From Deltaproteobacteria bacterium (lineage in GTDB: Bacteria > Myxococcota > XYA12-FULL-58-9 > JAUUZB01), in contig JAUUZB010000076.1 of the NCBI GenBank assembly GCA_030590185.1, forward strand, positions 1-9,398: 9,398 nucleotides of DNA. The letters are read 5' to 3'. Of the stretch, positions 1 through 7,804 are shown piece after piece (the first letter of the stretch is position 1; each line of letters starts with the position of its first letter). The notes below the pieces were generated by a model. That model was not told the DNA's origin, ran no database searches, and saw nothing but the letters and a program-made list of their open reading frames with translations. Both the position numbers and the translations under genes were made by a program.

Positions 1-1
1 C

Positions 2-1531
2 TCGCTCACCGAAATCCGCCGCGGTGCCTCGGCAGCTCTTTCTTTTGACCTGAACGAGGCCGTCTCGGATCTGACGGTCGTGCTCTCGGGGGCGGGTGCC
101 GCGGACGAAAGCGAGTGGGAGGTCGTGACTTCGGATCTTCTGTCACACGCCTACCAATACGCACCGGGGATGGGCGCGCCGGAGGGCGCCGAGGGAACCT
201 ATGAGGTCCTGATCCACGCCATTGATTTAGCCGACAACTCGGCGGTGCTGCGCGCCGGGGAGGTCAACCTCGATTTCACCGCCCCCACCCTGGAGTTGTA
301 CGACGTGGTTCCTCGGGAGGCGCGGCCCGGCCAGCTGATCACGGTGAGCGCCACCTTGAGCGAGCCGCCCGCAGGCGTACCGAGTCTCGACGCCACCGGG
401 GGGGCCAGCCCCATCCCGTTCATTCTCAGCGACAACGAGGGTCCGTTCCTCACCTTCGTACACCCGGTGGGCATCGGCGAGGACGGCGCCTATACCTTGG
501 TACTGTCCGGCATCGCCGACGCAGCCGGCAACGCCACGAATGACGAAAACCTCGAGGGCCTGCGTCTCGATGGCACGCCCCCGACCATCGTCGGTTTCTG
601 CCAGAACAAGACCGATCTGTTGGCCACCGACACCCTGGTGGTCTGGTTCGATGCCAATGAGTCCCTCGGTCAGGATCCCGTCGTCAACCTCGGCCCCTTC
701 GTGATGGACGCCGCCACCACCCCGACCACGCCCCCATGCGCCGACGCTGGGATCTCGTATCAATTCGAGCTGCCGGTTCAGGGCACGGGCCTGGTGGGCT
801 CCCACCAGATCCTGGTTCAGCTCACCGATCTGCTGGGCAACTCCGACAACATCCTCGTGGAGGGTGCCGGCGCCAGCGTCGACGCCCTCGAGCCGGGCTT
901 GGTGAATGCCTTTTTCTCACCCGCCGCCGCCCGCAACGGCATCACCGCCCTGTTGACCGTCACGGTCAACGAAGAGCTCGCGATGCAGCCCGTGTTGACC
1001 TGGGATAGCGCCCTCGCCCCGGGGGGCAACCCTGGATTCGTGGAGTTGCCGCGGGATGGGTTCAACTACCTCTGGGCCCTGGCGGTTTCTAGTGGCACGC
1101 CGGCCGGCGACTTCGGCGTTGCCACCGTGGCGCTGCAGGATAGCGCGGGCAACCAGGCCACCCGCATCGCCGGAGTTGATTTCACCTTCGAGCAGACCCC
1201 GCCCTTTGAGGTCGATAACGTGGAGCCGGTCATCACGATGGGAACGATCCTGCCGGCCAACGGCAAGGCCAGATTCGGCGTACCGGTGGAGCTGTCGGTG
1301 ACCTGCGACGAGAATAACAGCGTGCTCACCGCCACCCTGGACGGCCAGCCGATGATCGCCCCGGACCCGCTCCCGAGTACCTGCGACTACACCTTTACCT
1401 ACGATCCGGTCCCGGTCCCCGAGGGAGGAACCGACCCGTCGGGCATCAAGAACATCGTGGTGCAGGGAACCGACCTGGCTGGCAACGTTGGCTTCGGCCA
1501 GGCCATCATCGAGTTCGATTTCGATGATCCC
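2..1531 (+). other. N-terminal run of degenerate Ig-like modules (about five)
   Basis: This part of the giant protein splits into about five diverged beta-sandwich modules with approximate boundaries near 289, 594, 895, 1230 and 1531. Modules end in hinge-like segments such as LDFTAPT, LDGTPPT and FDFDDP. Four of the five show a late strand with a D-x-A-G-N-like turn (DAAGN, DLLGN, DSAGN, DLAGN); the first has a related DLADN. The last module (about 1230-1531) carries two cysteines and ends in EFDFDDP, so it resembles the second domain of the supramodules that follow. The first is cut by the window edge. The pattern fits the bacterial Ig-like (Big) superfamily; I cannot name a specific family. 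These modules are probably stalk or spacer domains. Confidence 0.75.
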
Positions 1532-4500
1532 CAGGTCCTCTCCGCCTCCTCCCAGAAGCCGATCTACAGGCAGGGCGAGAACGTCATCTATACGGTCACG
1601 GTCAACGAGCCACTCGCTGGAACCGGCGCCCCCACCCTGTCAACCACGCCCCCGGGGTTGTTCACGACGCCCAACAGCAACGACGGTCCGCTCTTCGTTT
1701 ACGAGGGTATCGCCACCGCGGGGGGCGCCTACACCGTGACCATCGACGCCACCGACGTGGCTGGGAATGTGGCCGACCCCTACGTCGATACCGATGCCTT
1801 CGTCATCGACGCGACTCCCCCAGAGATCGTCCTTGACGCCAGCCCCCTCGCCGGAACCGTCGAGGTCGGTGGCGTGCACTTCTCCAACCTCGCTCACCGG
1901 ACCGCTCCCTTCGGAAACGTCGTGGTCTCATTTACGGTGACCGACGCCAACCTCGGTGCGGCCGAGCCCGAGGTGCGCATCGGAGGCGAGGGGTGGGCGA
2001 CCTGCACGCCGCCGCCCACGCCCCCGGCGCCGATGCACTACGACTGCACCTATTCGTTCGATGGCAGCGAGACCGACGGCATCCAGGTCGTCTCCATCGT
2101 CGTCGATGACGCGGCCGGCAATCGCATGACCAACACCTCCCTCGAGATCGTGTTCGACTTCACCAAGCCCCAGGTTCTGGACGGCTACGTTTCTCAGGTG
2201 GCCTACAAGGCGGGCGACATCGTCACCTATACGGTCACCCTCAGCGAGCCCCTCGGCGGCATCGGCGATCCCGATCTCCTCACCAGCCCGTCGGGCCTCT
2301 TCGTGGATCCGCCCACGCCGGACGGTCCCTTGACCTTCATCTACGAGAGGACCGCCACCTCTCTTCTCGAGGGCACCTACACCGTTACGGTCGACGCGAT
2401 CGACATCGCCGGAAATCCAGCGGACACCTTTGTGGACACCAACGTCGTGATCATCGACACCACGCCGCCTCAGATCCTGAGCCCAGCCGTCGCGGGAACC
2501 GTCGACGTTGGCGGCGTGCAATACGCCAATCTCACCCACCGGACCGCGCCCTTTGGCGTCCTGACCGTGGCCTTTGCCTTCAGTGACGCCAACCCGGGCT
2601 CGACCCCGCCGGTCGTGCGCGTCGGTATTGATGGTAACGCGGTCTGCTCGACGCCGCCGTTGCCGCCCAACTTCGCCTGCGACTACACCTTCAACGGCAG
2701 CGAGGTGGATGGCGCCAAGACCGTGTCCATCCTGGTCGTCGACGCGGCCGGCAACAGCAGCGAGGCAGCGGACCTGGAGGTCGTCTACGACTTCACCAAG
2801 CCGACCGTCCTCGACGCCTATGCTCAGAAGGGGATCTACAGGGGGGCTGAGCAGATCCTCTATACGGTCACGGTCAGCGAGCTCATCACCGGCGATCCGA
2901 GCCTGAGCCCCGCCGGCATCTTCACCGACGCGCCACAAAACGATGGCCCCTTGACCTTCATCTACGAAGCGACCAGCTCGGCGGCCATCGAGGGCACCCA
3001 CACCATCACCATCAACGCCACGGACGTGGCGGGCAATCCGGCGGATCCCCACGTGGACGCGGCCTCGTTCATCGTCGACACCACCCAGCCTGAGATCCTG
3101 GCGCCGGTCATCGCCGGGACGGTCAATGTTGGTGGCACGCACTACGCCAACCTCGATTACGTCACTAGCCCCTACGGATCCATCGACGTCAGCTTTTCGG
3201 TGTCCGACGCCAACCCGGCTAGCGCCGCGCCCGAGGTTCGGATCGGCGCCGACGGCGTGGCCACCTGCTCCCTCCCGCCCTCGCCCCACACCTGCATCTA
3301 CGCCTTTGACGGCGCCGAGATCGACGGCACCAAGACCATCTCCGTCGTGGTCTTCGACGCGGCGGGAAATAGTCGAGAGAATACGGACCTGGCGGTCATC
3401 TACGATTTCACCAAGCCCGAGATCATTGCTGCCTTTCCCCAGGACACGATCTTCCGGGCGGGCGAGATCGTCGCCTACAGCGTCACGGTCAGCGAGCCCT
3501 TGACCGGCGGTGGACAACCGACCTTGAGCACCAGCCCGGCTGGTTTTTTCGCGTCGGGCCCGAGCGGCTCGTCTCCGACCTTCCTGTACCAACAAGCGGT
3601 GGCCGCCGGCATCAACGACACCTTCACAGTCATCATCGACGCAACCGACATCGCCGGCAACGACGCGGACACCCACACGGACACGGACTCATTTGTCGTC
3701 GACACCACCGCCCCCCAGGTAGGGGCTCCCACGCTCTCCGGCACGGTGGAGGTCGGTGGCAAGCACTACGCCAACCTCGACTACCGGACCGCCCCCTACG
3801 GGACCATCACCGTCTCCCTCGACGTGACCGAGGCCAACCTCAGCGGCCTGCCCGACGTCCGCATCGGCGTGAGCCAGCCCGCGACCTGCACCGAGTCACC
3901 AGCGGGGTCGAACCACTTCGAATGCGTCTACACCTTTGACGGCTCCGAGACCGACGGTACCAAAGTCGTGTCGACCACGGTGTTTGACGATGCGGGGAAC
4001 AGCGGTGAAAACAACACGGCGCAGGTGAAGTACGACTTCACCGATCCCTACGTCGTGGCCGCGACGTCGCAGCTCATCCCGGGTGACATCGCGACGGGCG
4101 TCCCCAACCCCCTCACCTCCTTCGAGCTGCAATCGGTCACCTGGAGCACCATGGTTGTGCTGCAGCTCTATCCCTCAGAGGAGGTCTTCACCCAGGCGTC
4201 GGTGCCCAGCGCCTGCCCGACGGTACCGGCGGAGCCGGTGGTCGAGGTGAGCCACGGCGGCAGCACGTATTTCGACTGCACCGTGGTCGGCCTCACGGGC
4301 GAGGGTCCGCTCGAGTACGAGCTGCTGATCAACGGCGCCTCGAACCCAGCTCTGATCCAGGGCGCCCATGCGCTCACCGTCACCCTCACCGACGTGGCCG
4401 GCAACGAGTCTGCCCCGCAGATCGTGACGCTGCCGGGTTCGGGGATCAACGTCGACACCGTGGCGCCGCTCCCGCCCCTCACCCAACCGCTCAGTGGCAT

Positions 4501-7500
4501 CACCTATTTGCGCAAGCCCTGGGGCATCGACGATCCGGTGGACGACACCCAGGACGGCGTGGCCCGCTTCACCGTCGAGGGCGGACCTTCCTCGGTGACC
4601 GCGAACGGCACGGTTCTCATCTACGGCGGGTCCGAGTCCACCTTGGTCCCGGGCAGCACCGAGCTCGACCTCGCGGCCGAGGTGGGCCGAGCCACCGGCG
4701 GCGGTGGTGGTGAATTTTCCGCGGACCTCATCCGGGCCGACCGGCAAGCGGTCTACGTGGCCGAAGCCGACGATGCCGGAAACGTCAGCGATGCCGACGG
4801 CGACTCGAGCAACGGCCTCCACGCTGCGATGGTCCGCAACGTCGAGTGGACGGCGACCATGGGCGGCAAGGTTGTCGGCAGCCCCTGGGAGAACCCCCAT
4901 CGATTCGATGACCGGCGGTGGTTCGGGTCTACGCTGTTCCAGGAACAGACCTACGAGCTCACCGACCCCGCGTCCGTCGGCTTGGCGGACGCGGACTACG
5001 CTTCCACCGAGGGGACCGGCCGATGGCAGCAGGAACGACTCACCGCCCCCTCCCCGTCGTCGCGCTTCTTCCACACGATGGCCTACGATAGCGCTCGTGG
5101 CCGGGTGGTGGTCAACGGCGGCGTGGACGACCTCTGGACCCTCTACGACGAAACCTGGGAGTGGGACGGCCGGAGCTGGACCAAGGTCTGTGGAAGCGGC
5201 ACCGCCTGCGAGGGGCCCTATGCCCGCCAGGAGGCGGCCATGGCCTTTGACGAGCGGCGTGGCGTGACGGTTCTCTTTGGTGGCTACAACGGCAACTACG
5301 CCAACGAGACCTGGGAGTGGGACGGCTCGCAGTGGCTCAAGGTCTGCGGCGATGGCACCGCCTGCAGCGGTCCCTCCGGCCGGTGGCGCCACAGCATGGC
5401 CTACGACGAAGCCCGCGGCCAAATCCTGCTCCATGGTGGCTGCGCCGATCCCAGCTTTGCGTGCAACGCGAACATCCTCGATGATCTCTGGGCCTGGGAC
5501 GGGGCGTCCTGGACGCTTCTATGTGGTGGCGGGAGCGACTGCACCGGACCCAGCGCCCGGCACCGGGCGACCATGGCCTACGACAGCACGCGCCAGGAGA
5601 CGCTCCTCTTCGGCGGTTGTTTCGACGGCGTGTGCGGGACGCCCTATGACGAGCTGTGGACCTGGGACGGGGGCCACTGGTCGCTGGTCTGCGGAGGCGC
5701 GAGCGGCTGCTCGGGTCCCTCGGCCCGCTATGCGTCGGCCATGGCCTACGACCGCGCCAGCGAGCGAGTAGTGATGACCACGGGCTTCGACAACACCGGC
5801 TGGGCCAACGACGAGACCTGGGAGTGGGACCCGGTCCTGTCGCAGTGGTTTTTGGTTTGCGACGTCGGCGGCGGATGCCCGGGACCGGTGGTCTGGGGGC
5901 ACGCCATGGCGTACGACCGGGCCCGCGAGGTCACCGTCCAGTTCAGCGGCATCGTCGACGACGTCATGACGGTCGTGGAGCCGAGCACCTGGTTGTGGGA
6001 CGGCACGAGCTGGGTGGTGGATTGCTCGGGCACCGGGTGTGCCCGCCCACCGGCCCGGGTGGATCACGCGGCCACCGTCGTGGCTGGCCGGCACGTGCTC
6101 TACGGCGGCTCGGTGCTTCACGATGACACCTGGGAGTGGGACGGGACCATTTGGGATCAGAAGGCCACGGGCGTTCCCGTCGACCGCTGGGGACACGCCA
6201 TGTCCCACGACAACGCATCCAACGCGGTGCTCTTTGGTGGCTATATCGCCAATCCCATCGACGAGACCTGGGTCTGGGACGGAGCGATTTGGAAGCAGCT
6301 GTGCATCGGATCCTGCGCCCGTCCCTCGACCCGCTGGGGCCATGCCATGGGCTTTGACAACAGTCCCCGCCGGCCCCTGCTCTTTGGCGGCTTCGACGGG
6401 TCCACCTACGATGACGAGACCTGGCAATGGAATCGGCTCGTGCCCGAATGGGTGCAACTCTGCAAGGCGGCGCCCTGCTCTCTCCCCGCGGAGCACCCGA
6501 GCGCCCGGCGCCGTCACGCCATGGCCGGGAACACGATAGACCAAACCGTCCTGTTGTTCGGCGGCTACGACGGGACGGACTACGATGACGAGATGTGGGA
6601 GTGGGAAAACACCGCCGGAGCCTGGACCAAGCTCTGTGGCGGCTCCACCGGTTGCACCGGGCCGAGCGCACGGGCTGAGCATGCCATGACCTACGACTCC
6701 CTGCGCCAGAAGACCCTTCTCTTTGGTGGCAACGACGGCAGCCGGCTCGGCGACACCTGGGAGTGGGACAGCGACCTCGACCAGTGGCGCCAGGTCTGCG
6801 GCCTGAACACCAACTGCAATGGCCCCTCGCCCCGCACGCAGCACAGCCTGGAGCACGACACCAACCGCGGAAAAGCCGTTCTCTTTGGCGGCGATGATGG
6901 CTCCATGGATGACGAGACTTGGCTCTGGGACGGTGGCAGGATGGCTCGGCCCGGGCAGGTCATGACCGTCGTCTGGTCCGCGGCCGGGGGGCCCGAGCCC
7001 CGGGCGTGCGCGTCCGATCCAACCCGCTGCCCGCTCCAATCCGTAGCGGTCACCTGGAGCGCCGGCGGCATCGGCGGAGCCGACCAACCCGGCGCGCGGC
7101 TTCACAGCTGGCAGCTCGGCGCTTGGGCGGAGCTCGGCTCCCACACCTGGCCTACCTCGGATCCCCACGACATCAGTTGGAGCGAAACCGATCCCCTCGC
7201 GCTGGGTCGTCTCTTCTTTGGCAATCAGTACGACGTGCACCTCGCCAGCACGCCGGCGATCGCCAACTCCACTCGACGGGAGCACGCCCAGGTGGCCACC
7301 GACTATGTCGAGGTAACGGTGGCCTACCGTCACGGCAGCGTCTTCTCAGGCCTCTTGTTCGATGACTTTGCCAGTGGGGCGCCGAGCGGAGCAGCATGGT
7401 CCTCGGTGTCTGGTGATTTCTCGGTCGTGGCCTTGCCACACCATTCCGATCCCAACGCCTCGAGGTTCGGGGGAGGAGGGGGCGTTGCCATGAGCTACCT

Positions 7501-7804
7501 TCTGGACACCACCGACTGCTGGGCGATCTCCTGGAAATACCAGGGCCGGCGGGGATTCCCGGTGCCGGATCCGGCTGCATTTTTGCAGATCGAATACGAC
7601 AACGGCGCCGGTTGGGTCATCGCGGACACCTGGTATGGCGACAACACCGTGGATCCCGAGTACGGCCAACGCTACGGGACCATCACCGACCCCAACGCCT
7701 TCCGCTCCGATTTCCAGATCCGCCTGATCAGCGCCGGGGATGGAGCCGGCACGGACGCCTTCTTCGTGGATGATGTCGAGGTGGTTTGCGGCGCGAACGG
7801 GTAG
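2..7804 (+). CDS. Giant Ig-like/kelch-repeat extracellular protein, 5'-truncated
   Basis: This is one open frame of 2600 visible residues ending at TAG (7802-7804). It reads back to the first base of the window without a stop, and the residues before the first GTG (position 80) already look like part of an Ig-like strand pattern (ALSFDLNEAVSDLTVVLSG). The real start is therefore upstream and any signal peptide is not seen. Order: Ig-like modules (2-1531), four two-domain Ig-like supramodules (1532-4048), another Ig-like module and linker (4049-5056), twelve kelch repeats (5057-6940), an unassigned beta-rich region (6941-7354) and a MAM/jelly-roll-like end (7355-7801). The D-x-A-G-N motif recurs in most Ig-like modules, and F-G-G plus D-E-T-W-E-W-D-G in the kelch repeats. 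I see no membrane segment. Many paired cysteines suggest an oxidising, extracytoplasmic location. Known relatives of such modules are surface or secreted binding proteins; adhesion or carbohydrate binding is inference. No enzyme active site was recognised. Confidence 0.95.
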   Translation, partial: SLTEIRRGASAALSFDLNEAVSDLTVVLSGAGAADESEWEVVTSDLLSHAYQYAPGMGAPEGAEGTYEVLIHAIDLADNSAVLRAGEVNLDFTAPTLELYDVVPREARPGQLITVSATLSEPPAGVPSLDATGGASPIPFILSDNEGPFLTFVHPVGIGEDGAYTLVLSGIADAAGNATNDENLEGLRLDGTPPTIVGFCQNKTDLLATDTLVVWFDANESLGQDPVVNLGPFVMDAATTPTTPPCADAGISYQFELPVQGTGLVGSHQILVQLTDLLGNSDNILVEGAGASVDALEPGLVNAFFSPAAARNGITALLTVTVNEELAMQPVLTWDSALAPGGNPGFVELPRDGFNYLWALAVSSGTPAGDFGVATVALQDSAGNQATRIAGVDFTFEQTPPFEVDNVEPVITMGTILPANGKARFGVPVELSVTCDENNSVLTATLDGQPMIAPDPLPSTCDYTFTYDPVPVPEGGTDPSGIKNIVVQGTDLAGNVGFGQAIIEFDFDDPQVLSASSQKPIYRQGENVIYTVTVNEPLAGTGAPTLSTTPPGLFTTPNSNDGPLFVYEGIATAGGAYTVTIDATDVAGNVADPYVDTDAFVIDATPPEIVLDASPLAGTVEVGGVHFSNLAHRTAPFGNVVVSFTVTDANLGAAEPEVRIGGEGWATCTPPPTPPAPMHYDCTYSFDGSETDGIQVVSIVVDDAAGNRMTNTSLEIVFDFTKPQVLDGYVSQVAYKAGDIVTYTVTLSEPLGGIGDPDLLTSPSGLFVDPPTPDGPLTFIYERTATSLLEGTYTVTVDAIDIAGNPADTFVDTNVVIIDTTPPQILSPAVAGTVDVGGVQYANLTHRTAPFGVLTVAFAFSDANPGSTPPVVRVGIDGNAVCSTPPLPPNFACDYTFNGSEVDGAKTVSILVVDAAGNSSEAADLEVVYDFTKPTVLDAYAQKGIYRGAEQILYTVTVSELITGDPSLSPAGIFTDAPQNDGPLTFIYEATSSAAIEGTHTITINATDVAGNPADPHVDAASFIVDTTQPEILAPVIAGTVNVGGTHYANLDYVTSPYGSIDVSFSVSDANPASAAPEVRIGADGVATCSLPPSPHTCIYAFDGAEIDGTKTISVVVFDAAGNSRENTDLAVIYDFTKPEIIAAFPQDTIFRAGEIVAYSVTVSEPLTGGGQPTLSTSPAGFFASGPSGSSPTFLYQQAVAAGINDTFTVIIDATDIAGNDADTHTDTDSFVVDTTAPQVGAPTLSGTVEVGGKHYANLDYRTAPYGTITVSLDVTEANLSGLPDVRIGVSQPATCTESPAGSNHFECVYTFDGSETDGTKVVSTTVFDDAGNSGENNTAQVKYDFTDPYVVAATSQLIPGDIATGVPNPLTSFELQSVTWSTMVVLQLYPSEEVFTQASVPSACPTVPAEPVVEVSHGGSTYFDCTVVGLTGEGPLEYELLINGASNPALIQGAHALTVTLTDVAGNESAPQIVTLPGSGINVDTVAPLPPLTQPLSGITYLRKPWGIDDPVDDTQDGVARFTVEGGPSSVTANGTVLIYGGSESTLVPGSTELDLAAEVGRATGGGGGEFSADLIRADRQAVYVAEADDAGNVSDADGDSSNGLHAAMVRNVEWTATMGGKVVGSPWENPHRFDDRRWFGSTLFQEQTYELTDPASVGLADADYASTEGTGRWQQERLTAPSPSSRFFHTMAYDSARGRVVVNGGVDDLWTLYDETWEWDGRSWTKVCGSGTACEGPYARQEAAMAFDERRGVTVLFGGYNGNYANETWEWDGSQWLKVCGDGTACSGPSGRWRHSMAYDEARGQILLHGGCADPSFACNANILDDLWAWDGASWTLLCGGGSDCTGPSARHRATMAYDSTRQETLLFGGCFDGVCGTPYDELWTWDGGHWSLVCGGASGCSGPSARYASAMAYDRASERVVMTTGFDNTGWANDETWEWDPVLSQWFLVCDVGGGCPGPVVWGHAMAYDRAREVTVQFSGIVDDVMTVVEPSTWLWDGTSWVVDCSGTGCARPPARVDHAATVVAGRHVLYGGSVLHDDTWEWDGTIWDQKATGVPVDRWGHAMSHDNASNAVLFGGYIANPIDETWVWDGAIWKQLCIGSCARPSTRWGHAMGFDNSPRRPLLFGGFDGSTYDDETWQWNRLVPEWVQLCKAAPCSLPAEHPSARRRHAMAGNTIDQTVLLFGGYDGTDYDDEMWEWENTAGAWTKLCGGSTGCTGPSARAEHAMTYDSLRQKTLLFGGNDGSRLGDTWEWDSDLDQWRQVCGLNTNCNGPSPRTQHSLEHDTNRGKAVLFGGDDGSMDDETWLWDGGRMARPGQVMTVVWSAAGGPEPRACASDPTRCPLQSVAVTWSAGGIGGADQPGARLHSWQLGAWAELGSHTWPTSDPHDISWSETDPLALGRLFFGNQYDVHLASTPAIANSTRREHAQVATDYVEVTVAYRHGSVFSGLLFDDFASGAPSGAAWSSVSGDFSVVALPHHSDPNASRFGGGGGVAMSYLLDTTDCWAISWKYQGRRGFPVPDPAAFLQIEYDNGAGWVIADTWYGDNTVDPEYGQRYGTITDPNAFRSDFQIRLISAGDGAGTDAFFVDDVEVVCGANG
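1532..4048 (+). repeat. Four tandem Ig-like supramodules of about 210 residues
   Basis: Four consecutive units lie at 1532-2170 (213 aa), 2171-2803 (211 aa), 2804-3418 (205 aa) and 3419-4048 (210 aa). Each has two domains. The first carries TVTV[N/S]E or a close variant, then ATD[V/I]AGN or a close variant, and ends in [V/I]D[A/T]T-x-P. The second begins with GTV[E/D/N]VGG and [Y/F][A/S]NL, has [T/S]xP[F/Y]G, a two-cysteine loop, DG[S/A]E and a D-x-A-G-N motif, and ends in DFTKP (DFTDP in the fourth). The boundaries were set after that final proline, giving near-constant lengths. Repetition exists at DNA level too: CTATACGGTCACGGTCA occurs at 1588-1604 and 2860-2876, and a 20-base match lies at 2327-2346 and 2948-2967. 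Unit 3 is shorter partly because it lacks residues after its TVSELITG. This looks like duplication of a domain pair, not of single domains. Confidence 0.85.
4049..5056 (+). other. Final Ig-like module and linker before the kelch region
   Basis: After the last supramodule the protein continues with another Ig-like module (about 4049-4480), which has a cysteine pair and a TDVAGNES turn. It is followed by a divergent segment that starts near LSGITYLRKPWGIDD and ends around RNVEWTATMGGKVVGSPW. A stretch DADGDSSNG (4790-4816) has the alternating acidic pattern of a calcium-binding loop of the EF-hand, dockerin or thrombospondin-3 type. That role is only a guess because a single loop is present. 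A run of glycines (GGGGG, near 4699-4713) marks a flexible point. The part directly before the kelch repeats (about 4840-5056) is not recognised. Confidence 0.6.
5057..6940 (+). repeat. Twelve tandem kelch repeats (beta-propeller region)
   Basis: Twelve repeats of 43-59 residues begin near 5057, 5219, 5375, 5552, 5720, 5888, 6050, 6179, 6326, 6500, 6665 and 6827. The typical order is [S/A]-x-R-x-x-H-x-M-A-Y-D, a strand ending in LLFGG (or VLFGG), a short loop, then D-E-T-W-E-W-D-G-x-W and a C-x(3-5)-C-x-G-P tail. The G-G pair and the spaced tryptophans are classic kelch signatures, and each repeat should form one four-stranded propeller blade. Repeats 5 and 6 have lost the double glycine (TTGF, FSGI). 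Repeats 7 and 12 lack the cysteine pair. Twelve blades are too many for one normal kelch propeller, so two six-bladed propellers, or one seven- and one five-bladed, are plausible. Galactose oxidase also has a kelch propeller, but I did not recognise its catalytic residues here. Confidence 0.92.
6941..7354 (+). other. Unassigned beta-rich region after the kelch repeats
   Basis: This segment runs from about MARPGQVMTVVWSAAGG to TDYVEVTVAYRHG. It alternates hydrophobic strands with turns (SVAVTWSAGGIGG, LHSWQLGAWAELGSHTW, GRLFFGNQYDVHL), which is typical of a beta-sandwich. Two cysteines lie close together near its start (RACASDPTRCPL). I do not recognise a family. It sits between the propeller region and the terminal domain and could be a carbohydrate-binding-like or spacer domain; nothing in the sequence decides this. 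Confidence 0.4.
7355..7801 (+). other. C-terminal MAM/jelly-roll-like domain
   Basis: The last roughly 149 residues begin at LLFDDFASGAPSGAAWSS and end in FFVDDVEVVCGANG. The order is an F-x-x-G start with a tryptophan, a serine/glycine-rich strand (FGGGGGVAMSYLLD), an aromatic strand (WAISWKYQG), then LQIEYDNGAGW and FQIRLISAGDG, closing in a V-D-D-V strand. This matches the general pattern of MAM-type and concanavalin-like beta-sandwiches at the ends of secreted bacterial proteins. Two cysteines, at 7517 and 7787, lie in strands that would be near each other and may form a disulfide. The stop codon follows four residues after the last cysteine, leaving no room for a sorting signal or transmembrane tail. 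Confidence 0.6.

Noticed and set aside
80..82. GTG as the start of the giant gene
   Set aside because: The frame is open to the window edge and the sequence before it already fits an Ig-like strand, so this is an internal valine codon.
1928..3676. A 582-codon open frame on the minus strand
   Set aside because: It lies fully opposite the Ig-like supramodules. Its product is a low-complexity string of D, V, G, R and A that mirrors the G/C-rich third positions of the real gene, and its own repetitiveness follows the repeats on the other strand.
1532..4048. CRISPR array or DNA-level tandem repeat element
   Set aside because: The period is over 600 bases, lies within a coding frame, and is conserved mainly at protein level with only short exact DNA matches.
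4175..5434. A 419-codon open frame on the minus strand
   Set aside because: It is opposite the Ig-like and early kelch coding sequence, shows no domain pattern, and is another shadow of GC-rich codon use.
5057..6940. Galactose oxidase-type enzyme
   Set aside because: Kelch repeats are shared by many binding proteins. I could not identify the copper ligands or the Tyr-Cys cofactor pair, so no enzyme function is claimed.
5519..7333. A 604-codon open frame on the minus strand
   Set aside because: It is antisense to the kelch region, which has an unmistakable protein pattern. The antisense product has no recognisable domain and is rich in G, A, V, P and R, as expected of a shadow frame in high-GC DNA.
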